A stretch of DNA of 64,000 nt. It comes from Lysinibacillus composti. GTDB lineage: Bacteria; Bacillota; Bacilli; Bacillales_A; Planococcaceae. The notes beneath the pieces were generated by a model. It saw only the letters and a list, made by a program, of their open reading frames with translations, had not been told where the DNA came from and searched no databases. The position numbers and the translations under genes were made by a program. Positions 17,230 through 27,578 of the stretch are shown one piece after another. How positions within the stretch are numbered: position 1 is the first letter of the stretch; the number at the start of each line of letters is the position of its first letter. Location: positions 155,473-219,472 of the forward strand of contig NZ_JAFBDY010000004.1 in NCBI RefSeq assembly GCF_016908465.1, given 5' to 3'.

Positions 17230-18378
17230 ATGTCTTATAGATTTTTTACGGAAGAGCATGATATGTATCGAAAATCACTTCTTAAAATGTTGGAGAAAGA
17301 GGCTTATCCGTTTTTTGAAGAGTGGGAAGACAAACGAGAAATTCCAAAATCCTTTTGGTCCAAGCTAGGTGAGAATGGTTTTTTATGTCCGATGGTAAAA
17401 GAAGAGCATGGAGGTCTCGGACTAGATTTTAGTTTTTCTATGATTTTAGCAGAAGAATTGGAGAGAGTAGGGGCAGGCTTAGCGAGTGGTATTGTTCTAC
17501 ATTCTGATATCGTTACTCCGTATATTGAGCAATACGGGACAAAAGAACAGAAAGAAAAATGGCTTCCCAAAAGTGTTTCGGGGGAATATATTTCAGCGAT
17601 TGCAATGACAGAGCCAGGTGCAGGGTCAGATTTAGCTGGTATTCAAACTACTGCTGTCCGCAAAGGTGAATTTTACATACTAAATGGAGAAAAAACATTT
17701 ATCACTAACGCAATGAACGCTAATTACGTTGTTGTGGTTTGTAAAACTGATCCACACGCATCTCCAGCCTATCGAGGCATTAGTTTAATAGTGGTTGAAG
17801 ATGGAACAGCTGGTTTTAAGCGCGGTAAAAAGTTAAATAAAATAGGCATGCATTCTTCAGATACTGGGGAATTGATCTTTGAGGATGCAAAAGTTCCAGT
17901 AAGTAATTTATTAGGTGAAGAGGGGAAAGGTTTTTATTACTTGATGGAGAATTTACAACAGGAACGCTTATTAGTAGCAATTGAAGTACAGATAGAAGCG
18001 GAAGAAATGCTTCGTATTACGACTAAGTATGTAAAAGAAAGAAAAGCCTTCAGTCGTCAAATAGCGGAATTTCAACATACACAATTCAAACTTGCTGAAA
18101 TGGCTACAGAAATTGATATTGGACGAACATATGTAAATTCTCTAGTCTCAAGACACAATGCTGGAGACAATATTGTAAAGGAAGTTTCGATGGCAAAATG
18201 GTGGATCAGTGAAATGGCGAAGCGCGTAGCATCACAGTGCCTTCAGCTCCATGGTGGCTACGGCTATATGGAAGAATTCGAGATTGCTAGACGATATCGA
18301 GATATCCCAGTAGCTGCCATTTACGCAGGGACAACAGAAATAATGAAAGGGATCATCGCAAAGCACATATTATCCTAA
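17230..18378 (+). CDS. acyl-CoA dehydrogenase
   Basis: FAD-dependent acyl-CoA dehydrogenase of 382 residues. Signature AMTEPGAGSDLAGI lies near residues 126-139, LQLHGGYGYMEEFEIARRYRD near the C-terminus, and the catalytic-base region reads YAGTTEIMKGIIA. It catalyses the first alpha-beta desaturation in fatty or branched acyl-CoA breakdown and needs ETF as electron acceptor (not in this window). The ATG at 17230 is six bases after GGAGGAG. The thiolase just downstream supports a beta-oxidation role; chain-length preference is unknown. Confidence 0.88.
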   Translation: MSYRFFTEEHDMYRKSLLKMLEKEAYPFFEEWEDKREIPKSFWSKLGENGFLCPMVKEEHGGLGLDFSFSMILAEELERVGAGLASGIVLHSDIVTPYIEQYGTKEQKEKWLPKSVSGEYISAIAMTEPGAGSDLAGIQTTAVRKGEFYILNGEKTFITNAMNANYVVVVCKTDPHASPAYRGISLIVVEDGTAGFKRGKKLNKIGMHSSDTGELIFEDAKVPVSNLLGEEGKGFYYLMENLQQERLLVAIEVQIEAEEMLRITTKYVKERKAFSRQIAEFQHTQFKLAEMATEIDIGRTYVNSLVSRHNAGDNIVKEVSMAKWWISEMAKRVASQCLQLHGGYGYMEEFEIARRYRDIPVAAIYAGTTEIMKGIIAKHILS

Positions 18379-18450
18379 GTACTTTTAGAGTACCAGGTAC
18401 ACAAACAATTCAAGATTTTCCTAAATCTAAAATTAAGAGGGGGATTACCT

Positions 18451-19632
18451 TTGGGAGACGTATATTTAGTTGATGGGGCGAGGACGGCATTTACTTCTTT
18501 TGGAGACTCATTTGCAGGGGTAAGTGCGGTGGATCTGGCAACGGCCACTGCAGTTGAAGCCTTAAAAAGGTCGAATGTTGAGCCAGAACAAATTGATCAT
18601 GTTATTTATGGTGGGGTCATTCCAACGAGTGACAATGCTGCTTATTTAGCAAGGCATATTGGTTTAAAGACAGGCATTCCAAAAGAAGTACCGGCACTAA
18701 CCTTAAATCGATTATGTGGATCTGGTTTGCAATCAATTGTAACGGCAGCACAACATATTTTACTAGGGGAAGGTGAGATTATATTAGCAGGTGGTACAGA
18801 AAATATGTCCCAATCCCCATACGCAAATTTTGAGCAGCGCTTTAGTAGTTCAAAGTTAGGAAATCTTCAATTTGTTGATATGCTTCTAGCTACGTTAACA
18901 GATCAATATACAGGTTCAGGTATGGGAATGACAGCTGAAAAACTAGCTGAACAGTACGACATATCAAGAGAAGTGCAAGATGAATATTCCCTCCTATCTC
19001 ATAAAAGAGCATTAGCTGCGCGCAACGCTGGATACTTTCAGGAAGAAATCGTACCAGTTACAATAAAAACAAGAAAAACTGAACTGAAAATAGACCAAGA
19101 TGAACACATAAAAGAAGATTCTACACTAGAAAAATTATCTAATCTTCGCCCAGCATTTAAAAAGGATGGAACTGTAACAGCAGGAAATTCGTCAGGAATT
19201 AATGACGGAGCTGCATCAATTATTGTGGCAAGTGAAAAAGCCATTTCCGAAAATCATTTAAAACCTATAGCGAAGATTGTTTCATGGGGAGTCGCGGGTG
19301 TTGACCCAACAATTATGGGAATTGGACCAGTCCCTGCAATTAAACAAGCACTACATCGTGCCAACTTAACAATAGAAGAGATGGATTTAATTGAAGTGAA
19401 TGAGGCTTTTGCAGCTCAATACTTAGCAGTTGAAAAAGAGCTTCATCTCCAGCGTGATAAGACGAACGTAAATGGAGGTGCAATTGCATTAGGTCATCCT
19501 GTAGGTGCAAGTGGAACAAGAATCACTCTATCAAGTATGTATGAGCTAAAGCGACGCGGAGGAAAGTATGCGTTAGCTAGCCTTTGTATTGGTGGAGGTC
19601 AAGGAATTGCCATTATTCTAGAAGCAGTATAA
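18451..19632 (+). CDS. thiolase family protein (acetyl-CoA acyltransferase)
   Basis: Thiolase of 393 residues with all catalytic motifs: nucleophile Cys89 in NRLCGSGLQSI, VNEAFAAQ, ALGHPVGASGTR and the final LCIGGGQG cysteine. It either cleaves 3-ketoacyl-CoA in beta-oxidation or condenses two acetyl-CoA; pairing with an acyl-CoA dehydrogenase favours degradation. TTG start at 18451 with AGAGGGGG upstream; no better start exists. Same strand and 72 bases after the dehydrogenase. Confidence 0.9.
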   Translation: MGDVYLVDGARTAFTSFGDSFAGVSAVDLATATAVEALKRSNVEPEQIDHVIYGGVIPTSDNAAYLARHIGLKTGIPKEVPALTLNRLCGSGLQSIVTAAQHILLGEGEIILAGGTENMSQSPYANFEQRFSSSKLGNLQFVDMLLATLTDQYTGSGMGMTAEKLAEQYDISREVQDEYSLLSHKRALAARNAGYFQEEIVPVTIKTRKTELKIDQDEHIKEDSTLEKLSNLRPAFKKDGTVTAGNSSGINDGAASIIVASEKAISENHLKPIAKIVSWGVAGVDPTIMGIGPVPAIKQALHRANLTIEEMDLIEVNEAFAAQYLAVEKELHLQRDKTNVNGGAIALGHPVGASGTRITLSSMYELKRRGGKYALASLCIGGGQGIAIILEAV

Positions 19633-19678
19633 TATTTATTAAGACATAAAAACTTTAAACAAAAAGGTTTGTAACAAC

Positions 19679-20377
19679 ATGAAAAAAATATTAGGAATTA
19701 TCGGTGGTGTCGGTCCTTTAGCAACAATGTTTCTAGGAGAAATGATTGTTCGCCGTACAAATGCAGTAAAAGACCAAGACCATCTTCACACAATTATCGA
19801 TAATGACACGACAATCCCAGACCGTACGGCATATATTTTAGACCAAACAAAAGAAAACCCAGTTCCTTTCTTAACTCGAGATGTGAAAAAGTTAATTTCA
19901 GTAGGTGCAGACGTTATTTGTATTCCTTGTAATACAGCACATACATTTTATAATGAAATGCAGAGTGCATCATCGGTACCGGTTCTTCATATGATTCGGG
20001 AGACTGCCAAACATGCTGCAAAGCGTGGGGCTAAACGAGTCGGTGTATTAGCCACTGACGGCACACTTGCTTCCAAAGTATATCAAAATGCTTTGTTAGA
20101 AGTAGGCATTGAACCTGTAATCCCAGATGAAGAAACTCAAAAAGAAGTAATGTCCATCATTTATGATTTTGTTAAAGCGGGAAAAGACGTAAGCGAACAA
20201 CAATGGATTAAAATTGAGCAAGCAATGGTTGAATTAGAATGTGACCAAGTCATATTAGGCTGCACAGAGCTTTCTATCGTGAATAAAGATTTACGATTAT
20301 CAGAATTTTATATTGATTCATTGATTGTGTTAGCTGAGACGGCCATTGTAACTTGCGGTTATCAACTAAACGAATAA
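19679..20377 (+). CDS. aspartate/glutamate racemase family protein
   Basis: Cofactor-independent amino-acid racemase of 232 residues. Both catalytic cysteines are present in CNTAHTF (near residues 82-88) and GCTEL (near 199-203), with the N-terminal GGVGPLAT typical of aspartate racemases rather than cell-wall glutamate racemase MurI. Ribosome site is weak (AAAGG). The relation to the thiolase upstream is unclear. Confidence 0.85.
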   Translation: MKKILGIIGGVGPLATMFLGEMIVRRTNAVKDQDHLHTIIDNDTTIPDRTAYILDQTKENPVPFLTRDVKKLISVGADVICIPCNTAHTFYNEMQSASSVPVLHMIRETAKHAAKRGAKRVGVLATDGTLASKVYQNALLEVGIEPVIPDEETQKEVMSIIYDFVKAGKDVSEQQWIKIEQAMVELECDQVILGCTELSIVNKDLRLSEFYIDSLIVLAETAIVTCGYQLNE

Positions 20378-20385
20378 ATGAAATT

Positions 20386-20424
20386 AATGAGCTGCTCTCT
20401 TTAGGGAGAAGGCTCATTTTTTTT
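20386..20424 (+). terminator. intrinsic terminator
   Basis: AATGAGC...TCTC pairs with GAGA...GCTCATT, then eight T. Confidence 0.8.
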
Positions 20425-20534
20425 GAAAATAAGGGCATACCATTGTAATTTAGTTTGCCTTTTATGTGTAACAATCGTGTAATTTAACTACATTATGGTA
20501 CACTAAACGCAAGTAGATAAAGGTGGTTAAAAGA

Positions 20535-21686
20535 ATGTCAGTAATTGATTTATTGAATGAAACGTTACAGAGTAAATGGAATTTTGAAAGAACAATGAAA
20601 ATCCAAGATGAGATGATTCCTGCAATGCTTGAAGGGAAAGATATTGTGGCAGAATCTCCAACTGGATCAGGAAAAACATTAGCATATGTTCTACCAATTT
20701 TAAATAAAGTGGATGGTAGTAAAAAGAAAACACAAGCGCTAATTGTTGCCCCTTCTCAAGAACTTGCAATGCAGATTGTTGAAGTTATCCGTGAATGGAT
20801 TGTTGGAACGGATATTACGGTACAACAATTAATTGGTGGTGCCAATTCAGCTCGCCAAATTGAAAAATTAAAGAAAAAGCCAACGATTGTCGTAGGGACA
20901 CCCGGGCGATTAAACGAACTTGCTCGTTCAAATAAATTAAAGCTTAAAGAAATCGATATTGTTGTATTAGATGAATGCGATCAATTACTAAGTCGTGAAT
21001 ATCGAGTTGTTATTAAGTCCTTTATTGAAGGTGCTGCATACGGTCGTCAAGTGGTTGTTGTTTCTGCAACAATTACAGATGAAATAAAACTGGTGGCGAG
21101 TCGAATGATGTTTGAACCGGTTCATATTGAAATTAAACCAGAAGATATGGTAGAGGTAGGTAAGGTCGTTCATTCCTTCATTAAAGTAGACGAACGAGAT
21201 AAAACAGATATGCTAAGACGACTTGCAAGTATTGAAGGCGTGCGCGGTCTAGCATTCGTCAATAATATTGACCAAGTATTAATGAAAGAAACAAAACTTA
21301 AATATAAAGATGCAAAAGTTGTAACCTTACATTCAGATATGAAAAAAGAGGAACGAAAAAAATCACTTGATGACTTTAGAAAAGGTGAAGCTCGTATATT
21401 AATTGCTACGGATATTGCAGCTCGTGGTTTGGATATTGAAGGTCTTACGCATGTTATTCATGTGGATGTTCCTCACACAATTGAACAATATACACACCGC
21501 TCTGGTCGTACAGGTCGTGCGGGCGCAGATGGTGAAGTATTGACATTACTTGCATATAAAGATGAGAAAACGTATAAAAAGTTACTCCGTGAACTAGAGA
21601 AAAAACCTGTTCAAAAGATTTGGTTTAAAGGAGAAATTGTTGAAGGGAATTCCAAAACTGTAGCTAGTAAAGGAGGAAATAAATAA
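20535..21686 (+). CDS. DEAD-box ATP-dependent RNA helicase
   Basis: RNA helicase core of 383 residues with no C-terminal extension. Motif I is SPTGSGKT, motif II is DECD in place of DEAD, motif III VVSATITD, and motif VI HRSGRTGRAG. The size and simple two-domain layout resemble YfmL of Bacillus subtilis, which takes part in ribosome assembly; orthology is inference. The ATG at 20535 has AAAGGTGG upstream. Its stop codon overlaps the ATG of the next gene (TAATG), implying coupled translation. Confidence 0.88.
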   Translation: MSVIDLLNETLQSKWNFERTMKIQDEMIPAMLEGKDIVAESPTGSGKTLAYVLPILNKVDGSKKKTQALIVAPSQELAMQIVEVIREWIVGTDITVQQLIGGANSARQIEKLKKKPTIVVGTPGRLNELARSNKLKLKEIDIVVLDECDQLLSREYRVVIKSFIEGAAYGRQVVVVSATITDEIKLVASRMMFEPVHIEIKPEDMVEVGKVVHSFIKVDERDKTDMLRRLASIEGVRGLAFVNNIDQVLMKETKLKYKDAKVVTLHSDMKKEERKKSLDDFRKGEARILIATDIAARGLDIEGLTHVIHVDVPHTIEQYTHRSGRTGRAGADGEVLTLLAYKDEKTYKKLLRELEKKPVQKIWFKGEIVEGNSKTVASKGGNK

Positions 21687-22915
21687 TGACTTTTGAAGAA
21701 AAGTTAGAACAATACGCTGAGCTTGCCGTTAAAGTTGGCGTTAATATTCAACAAGGTCAATACTTATTAATAAACACTTCAACAGATGCATTAGATTTTG
21801 CTCGTATCGTAGTAAAAAAAGCGTATGAAGCAGGTGCTGGAAAAGTTCACGTAAATTTAACTGATCCAACGATTTCCCGTGCATTTTATGAACACGGTGC
21901 AGAAGAAGAATTTAGTAAGTACCCAAAGTGGATTGTTGCACAGCGTGATGAATTGATTGAACGTAAAGGCGCCCTTTTATGGATTGATGCAGAGGATCCG
22001 GATCTACTTGCTGGTATTCCAGTTAGCCGTTTATCTGCACAGCAAAAGGCAGCAGGAAGTGCGTTAGTTAATTATCGTAAAGCGGTCATGAATGATGATA
22101 TAGCATGGTCTATTATAGCGGTTCCATCACCAAAGTGGGCAGCAAAGGTATTTCCAAATCTACCTCAAAATGAACAAATGGATGCTTTATGGGATGCAAT
22201 CTTTAAAACAGTTCGCATTGGTGAGGGAGATGCAGTTGAAAACTGGCGTAAACATGTGGCAAATCTAGAAGACCGTGCAGCTCAATTAAATAGTAAAAAA
22301 TTCGCGAAATTACATTATAAGGCACCAGGTACTGATTTAACAATTGAGTTACCTGAAAAGCATATTTGGTTAACAGGTGGTAGCAAGGCTCCAGATGGAA
22401 CAACATTCATTGCCAATATGCCAACAGAGGAAGTCTATACACTTCCATTAAAATATGGAGTAAATGGCTATGTTAGCAATACGAAACCTTTAGCTTATCA
22501 AGGAAACATTATTGATCAGTTTACACTTACGTTTGAAAAAGGGAAAATTGTTAAAGCAGAAGCTGAAGTAGGAAATGATTTATTACAAGAACTCATTACC
22601 GCAGATGAAGGCTCAGCATTTTTAGGAGAGGTTGCATTAGTCCCACACGAATCTCCAATTTCATCTTCTGGAATTCTTTATTACAACACATTGTTTGATG
22701 AGAATGCTTCAAACCATTTAGCCATTGGGGAAGCATATCCTACTTGTTTCGAAGGTGGCCGTGAATTATCAGAAGGACAACTAGAATCACTAGGAATTAA
22801 CACATCCATTACCCACGAAGATTTCATGATCGGCGGGCCTGAAATGGATATTGACGGGATTTTACCTGATGGCACAGAAGTTCCAATCTTCCGTAAGGGT
22901 AGTTGGGCTTTCTAA
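21686..22915 (+). CDS. M29 family metallo-aminopeptidase, copy 1
   Basis: Thermophilic-type aminopeptidase (AmpS/AmpT/PepS) of 409 residues. The cocatalytic metal ligands lie in TEEVYTLP, GEVALVPHESPIS, LYYNTLFDENASNHLAIG and THEDFMIGGPEMDIDG. It releases N-terminal residues from peptides in the cytoplasm. A close paralogue lies at 33490-34725 on the other strand. Translationally coupled to the helicase gene upstream. Confidence 0.9.
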   Translation: MTFEEKLEQYAELAVKVGVNIQQGQYLLINTSTDALDFARIVVKKAYEAGAGKVHVNLTDPTISRAFYEHGAEEEFSKYPKWIVAQRDELIERKGALLWIDAEDPDLLAGIPVSRLSAQQKAAGSALVNYRKAVMNDDIAWSIIAVPSPKWAAKVFPNLPQNEQMDALWDAIFKTVRIGEGDAVENWRKHVANLEDRAAQLNSKKFAKLHYKAPGTDLTIELPEKHIWLTGGSKAPDGTTFIANMPTEEVYTLPLKYGVNGYVSNTKPLAYQGNIIDQFTLTFEKGKIVKAEAEVGNDLLQELITADEGSAFLGEVALVPHESPISSSGILYYNTLFDENASNHLAIGEAYPTCFEGGRELSEGQLESLGINTSITHEDFMIGGPEMDIDGILPDGTEVPIFRKGSWAF

Positions 22916-22949
22916 GCCAAGATCGATAACATAAGAGAATATATACCAC

Positions 22950-22998
22950 AAAAGACTATTTTTAACGAATGTTTGTTCGTAGAAAATGGTCTTTTTTT
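22950..22998 (+). terminator. intrinsic terminator
   Basis: AAAGACTATTTT...ACGAA pairs with TTCGT...AAAATGGTCTTT, then a T tract. Confidence 0.8.
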
Positions 22999-23049
22999 AT
23001 TTAATCATGTTACAATATATCTATCTATTAAGATGGAGGTCGAACTTAG

Positions 23050-24225
23050 ATGAAGATTTTTCATACTGCAGATTGGCATTTAGGAAAGCTTGTACAAGGG
23101 GTCTACATGACGGAGGACCAACGAATTGTGTTACAGCAATTTTTAGATGCAATTGATGAAGAAAAGCCAGATGTTGTAATTATTGCGGGTGACTTATATG
23201 ACCGCGCACTGCCTCCTGTCGAAGCTGTTGATTTACTAGATGATTTACTTGCGGAAATCGTTATAAAACGCAAAGTACCGGTATTAAGTATTGCAGGAAA
23301 CCACGATAGTCCAACACGACTTCAGTTCGGTAGTAAGTTGATGAGGGAAAGTGGCTTGCACATTGCAGGGGATTTAAATAAGGACATTAAAACCGTTGTA
23401 TTACAAGACGAGTTTGGAGAAGTGAATTTTTATCTGGTACCCTTTGCTGAACCATCAACTGTGAAACACATCTTTGAAGATCCATCCATCTCTACGTACG
23501 ATGAAGCAATGAAAAAAATAATCGATGTAATTGAAGAGAATATGGACAAGTTAAAAAGACATGTCATGATTTCACACGCATTTGTTACACCTCATGGAGA
23601 AATAGAAGAAAATACAAGTGATTCTGAACGTCCACTTGCAATTGGTGGGACAGAATGTGTAAGTGCGGAATATTTTCACCCATTTCATTACACAGCATTA
23701 GGGCACTTACATAAAGCCCATTATGTATTAAATGAAACGATTCGCTATTCAGGATCTCCATTAAAATACTCTTCTTCTGAAGCGACTCATGAAAAAGGAT
23801 TTTTAATTGTTGACTTAGATAAAGACGGACAAGCAACCATTACAAAGCGTGCATTCATCCCGAGAAGAGACATAAGAATTGTGGAAGGAACAATTCAAGA
23901 AATTTTGAGACATCCTCAAAGTGAGGACTATGTTTTTGTGCAACTGACTGACTTAACGCCAGTAGTGGGTGCGATGGAGCAAATTCGTACAGTTTATCCG
24001 AATGCCATGCATGTTGAACGTAAATCATTACCACGACTTGAGGAAACTGTAGAGGGGCATGCAGTTCGAAGAGAACAAATGGATGATATGAGTCTATTCA
24101 AAGCATTCCATAATGAAATTCTAGGTGCTGAGCCTAATGAAATTTCGGTTCAATTATTTGAAGAAATTTTACAAGAAATGTTAAACGAAGAACGTGAAAG
24201 TAAAGTGACGGTGATGAATCGATGA
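23050..24225 (+). CDS. sbcD: exonuclease subunit SbcD (Mre11-type)
   Basis: Metallophosphoesterase nuclease of 391 residues. The Mre11 motifs are DWHLGK (residues 8-13), GDLYDRA, GNHDS, SHAFV and GHLHKAH. With SbcC it cleaves hairpins and blocked DNA ends during repair. It overlaps sbcC by four bases (ATGA), as is usual for this pair. Confidence 0.95.
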   Translation: MKIFHTADWHLGKLVQGVYMTEDQRIVLQQFLDAIDEEKPDVVIIAGDLYDRALPPVEAVDLLDDLLAEIVIKRKVPVLSIAGNHDSPTRLQFGSKLMRESGLHIAGDLNKDIKTVVLQDEFGEVNFYLVPFAEPSTVKHIFEDPSISTYDEAMKKIIDVIEENMDKLKRHVMISHAFVTPHGEIEENTSDSERPLAIGGTECVSAEYFHPFHYTALGHLHKAHYVLNETIRYSGSPLKYSSSEATHEKGFLIVDLDKDGQATITKRAFIPRRDIRIVEGTIQEILRHPQSEDYVFVQLTDLTPVVGAMEQIRTVYPNAMHVERKSLPRLEETVEGHAVRREQMDDMSLFKAFHNEILGAEPNEISVQLFEEILQEMLNEERESKVTVMNR

Positions 24226-27200
24226 AACCAATCAAATTAACAATGAGAGCGTTTGGTCCATATAAAAACGAAGAGGTTATAGATTTTACAAAGTTACAAG
24301 ACCATCGACTTTTTGTTATTTCTGGTTCAACTGGTGCCGGAAAGACAACCATCTTTGATGGGATTTGTTTTGCCTTATATGGCTATGGAAGTGGACAAGA
24401 TCGTAAAGATACCAAAATGCTCAGAAGTGATTTTGCCGATGATCAAGTTCATACAGCAGTGGAGCTGATTTTTGAGATTCACGGTCGACATTACCGAGTA
24501 TTACGACAATTACCACATGTAAAAGAAGGTAGAAAATCAGCAACAGGGGAAAAATATGAGTTCTTTGAAATAGTCTCTGATAATCAAGAAGTACCTGTTG
24601 TGGAACGTCAAAAAGTAACAGATATCAATCAAAAGCTTGAGGAAATCATTGGTTTAACATACGACCAATTCAGTCAAATCGTTATGTTACCACAAGGTGA
24701 GTTTCGAAAACTATTAACTTCTCAATCTGATAACAAAGAAGAAATCTTACGAAAAATCTTTAAAACGAATCGCTACGGAGAAATGACGAAGAAATTAGAG
24801 GAAAAAAAACGTCAGGCTGAGGAAAAACTCAATGAAGCAAAAATATTAAAAAATACTTATATCGGTCAATTATCAGGTGTCCTTCCTAAGCGTGACGATT
24901 CATATCTGTTTACATTACTAGAGCAAAACGGTAATATTTTTCAAATTCAAGATGCCCTACAAGAAGAGTTTGTGTATTATCAGCAAAAAGTAAAGGATGA
25001 TCAAAAGAAATATCAAGAGTCCTTCGATCAGTTTCAGGAGAGACAAAAATTATATGTAGCGGATAAGACGTTTAATGAACGTATCGAGGCACATGAAAAG
25101 AAGATTGAGAAGTTACAACAATTAGAGCAACAAAAAACGTATTTTGAGAACTTGAAAACACAATATGATGAGGCCATCCGGGCAAGTCAAATAAAACCTT
25201 TAAATGACCAATGTATCTCGCTATCTCAAACGAAAATAAAAGAACAAGAAAAACTGCAAGAGGTAACACGTCAATTTGAGGCTACTAAGGATTCCCTTCA
25301 AAAGATTTACAAGGAGTTTATCCTTGAAGAGCAAAAGCAAACTGAACGAGATGAAGCCTTTAAACGTGTAATGAATCTACAGCAATTACTCCCAGTTTAT
25401 GAAAAAATGAATCACCAAACAATTCTTGTGCAAAATTTATATAAAGAAACAGAGCAAGCGTCTTCATCACTTGAGCAGGTGGTAAAATTACTATCAACTA
25501 AAAAAGATGAAATTGAGAAAATTGCGTTCGTTATTGAGCAACTTGAAAAAGAAGTTGACCAACTTGATGAGGCGAAAGAGCAGCAAATTCATTTACGTGA
25601 AATTATGAATATGTATAAACAATATCATAACTTAAATGGACAAGTGCTTAATTTAAAGAATGAATGTGAGTTTGTTACTAAACAATATCAAGTAGCCAAA
25701 GAAGATTACGAACTTGAGGAAAATAGATGGATCAATAATCAAGCGGCAATACTTGCGACAAAGCTTTTGCCAGGTAGTCCATGTCCTGTGTGTGGTAGTA
25801 CAGATCACAATGTTACCCATGGTGAAATAAATGACATGATAGATGAAAAAGAGTTAAAAAGATTGAAAACCATTTACTCAGAAGCACAACAAAGGAAATC
25901 TACTGCAGAAGCAAATTTACTTGCTATTACAAATCAACTCAATCAATGTTTAATTGAACTTAACCAATTGGAAGCAACAATTGAACAACAAGAAGAATTG
26001 ACTAACCGATTTAACGAAATCAATGAGCTTGTACAACGATTGCAAGTAGGGAAAGAAAAGCTTGTAAAAAATAAAAATCAAATAAAACAATTACAACAAG
26101 ACAGTAATCAACTTGAGCAACAAAGAAAGCATTTAGAAGAACATGAACGCCAAATAAAAGAGCAATTCCTTAAGGAAAATACAGTATTAGAGCAACAACG
26201 AAATGCGATACCAGAAGAATTTCAACATTTATCGCAATTACAGCAGGCACTCGCTACTGCGGAATCGTTTAAAAACCAACTTCAAATGGCTTGGGAACAT
26301 GTTCAAAAACAATATCAACATGTACAAAATTTAGTTGCAAAAACAGAAGAATCCCTCAGATATCAAACAGACTTAGTTAAGCAATCTGAAGCTAACTTAG
26401 AAAGTGCGAAAGAACAATTTAGAACTGCTTTAAATGCAGCAGGTTTTGAAAATTATCAGCATTTTAAGGAGGCTATTCGTTCAGAAAAAGAACAACAGCA
26501 ACTCCAACAACAATATATGAATTTTACAACTGAGCTCCATTCCTTAACAAGTCAGATTAAAGAGGAAGCAGAACATCTAAAAGGCAAAGAGAAAGTAGAT
26601 TTAACCGAAGCAGAAAGATTATTAGAAGAATTAAAAGTAGCTTATGAGGAAGCGCAAAAAACTTTAAATTTAACGGAGACTTATGAACGAAACTGTATCG
26701 ACTTTTCTGAAAAACTCGATCGTATTGCAGAAGAAATTTTCCAACTGGAAGAAGTATCTAATCAAATTGTCGATCTTTATAATCTATTACGTGGTCAAAA
26801 CGGGAAAAAGGTGTCATTCGAGCGCTATGTTCAAATGGGTTATTTAGAACAAATTACAGAAGCGGCAAACATTCGGTTGAGAAATTTATCTAATGGACAA
26901 TATTATTTACAATGCTCAGACAGACAAGAATCACATGGTCGACAAAGTGGATTAAGTTTAGATGTCTATGATTCATATACAGGCCAATCACGTGACGTCA
27001 AATCATTATCAGGTGGGGAGAAATTTAACGCATCCTTATGCTTAGCGTTAGGGATGGCAGATGTCATTCAAAGCTTCCAAGGAAGTGTACGAATTGATAC
27101 GATGTTTATCGATGAAGGATTTGGGTCCCTTGACGAAGAATCGTTAATGAAAGCAATTGATACATTAATTGATTTACAAAAGTCTGGTCGAATGATTGGA

Positions 27201-27302
27201 GTTATTTCGCATGTTGCGGAGTTAAAAGCGGCTATGCCTGCAATTCTTCAAGTAGAAAAATCAAAAGAAGGATATAGTAAAACTTCTATTTTTGTTAAGT
27301 AA
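24222..27302 (+). CDS. sbcC: exonuclease subunit SbcC (Rad50-type SMC ATPase)
   Basis: Long ATPase of 1026 residues. Walker A GSTGAGKT lies at residues 35-42; two long coiled-coil arms rich in Q, E and K flank the zinc hook CPVCG near residues 520-525; the C-terminal lobe has LSGGEKFNASLCLALG and Walker B MFIDEGFGSLD. Works with SbcD at DNA ends and palindromes. The abundance of long inverted repeats in this window gives the complex potential targets; that link is inference. Confidence 0.95.
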   Translation: MKPIKLTMRAFGPYKNEEVIDFTKLQDHRLFVISGSTGAGKTTIFDGICFALYGYGSGQDRKDTKMLRSDFADDQVHTAVELIFEIHGRHYRVLRQLPHVKEGRKSATGEKYEFFEIVSDNQEVPVVERQKVTDINQKLEEIIGLTYDQFSQIVMLPQGEFRKLLTSQSDNKEEILRKIFKTNRYGEMTKKLEEKKRQAEEKLNEAKILKNTYIGQLSGVLPKRDDSYLFTLLEQNGNIFQIQDALQEEFVYYQQKVKDDQKKYQESFDQFQERQKLYVADKTFNERIEAHEKKIEKLQQLEQQKTYFENLKTQYDEAIRASQIKPLNDQCISLSQTKIKEQEKLQEVTRQFEATKDSLQKIYKEFILEEQKQTERDEAFKRVMNLQQLLPVYEKMNHQTILVQNLYKETEQASSSLEQVVKLLSTKKDEIEKIAFVIEQLEKEVDQLDEAKEQQIHLREIMNMYKQYHNLNGQVLNLKNECEFVTKQYQVAKEDYELEENRWINNQAAILATKLLPGSPCPVCGSTDHNVTHGEINDMIDEKELKRLKTIYSEAQQRKSTAEANLLAITNQLNQCLIELNQLEATIEQQEELTNRFNEINELVQRLQVGKEKLVKNKNQIKQLQQDSNQLEQQRKHLEEHERQIKEQFLKENTVLEQQRNAIPEEFQHLSQLQQALATAESFKNQLQMAWEHVQKQYQHVQNLVAKTEESLRYQTDLVKQSEANLESAKEQFRTALNAAGFENYQHFKEAIRSEKEQQQLQQQYMNFTTELHSLTSQIKEEAEHLKGKEKVDLTEAERLLEELKVAYEEAQKTLNLTETYERNCIDFSEKLDRIAEEIFQLEEVSNQIVDLYNLLRGQNGKKVSFERYVQMGYLEQITEAANIRLRNLSNGQYYLQCSDRQESHGRQSGLSLDVYDSYTGQSRDVKSLSGGEKFNASLCLALGMADVIQSFQGSVRIDTMFIDEGFGSLDEESLMKAIDTLIDLQKSGRMIGVISHVAELKAAMPAILQVEKSKEGYSKTSIFVK

Positions 27303-27319
27303 AATCATGATACTGATTT

Positions 27320-27350
27320 TGCCGTTCATCGTTTGGATGAGCGGCATTTT
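27320..27350 (+). terminator. terminator of sbcDC
   Basis: TGCCGTTCATC pairs with GATGAGCGGCA (27320-27330 with 27336-27346), one G-T pair, then TTTT. Confidence 0.75.
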
Positions 27351-27389
27351 ACTTAGAAGTAAAACAAGATTTGGTGGTCAAAGCCCTGA

Positions 27390-27432
27390 TGAAGTTCAAT
27401 TTCAGACAAGGCAAAGACAATTTTGAACTTCA
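27390..27432. repeat. intergenic inverted repeat
   Basis: TGAAGTTCAA and TTGAACTTCA (27390-27399 and 27423-27432) are perfect inverted copies spaced by 23 bases, in an otherwise empty stretch. No T tract follows. It may be an operator or a repeat remnant. Confidence 0.4.
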
Positions 27433-27516
27433 TAACCCTCTTGAACCTCAATTCCACTTCATCGCTTTACACAATTCTAAAGTTGTTAGTAAGTTGAACA
27501 ACTAAAACGTTAACAA

Positions 27517-27547
27517 TTAAAAAAGTATGCGAATTCTTTTCGCATAC
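27517..27547 (-). terminator. terminator for the minus-strand small genes
   Basis: On the minus strand GTATGCGAA pairs with TTCGCATAC (27525-27533 with 27539-27547), followed by a T-rich run. Confidence 0.75.
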
Positions 27548-27578
27548 CTTAATAAATTCTATATTAGGGGCTTCTTAA

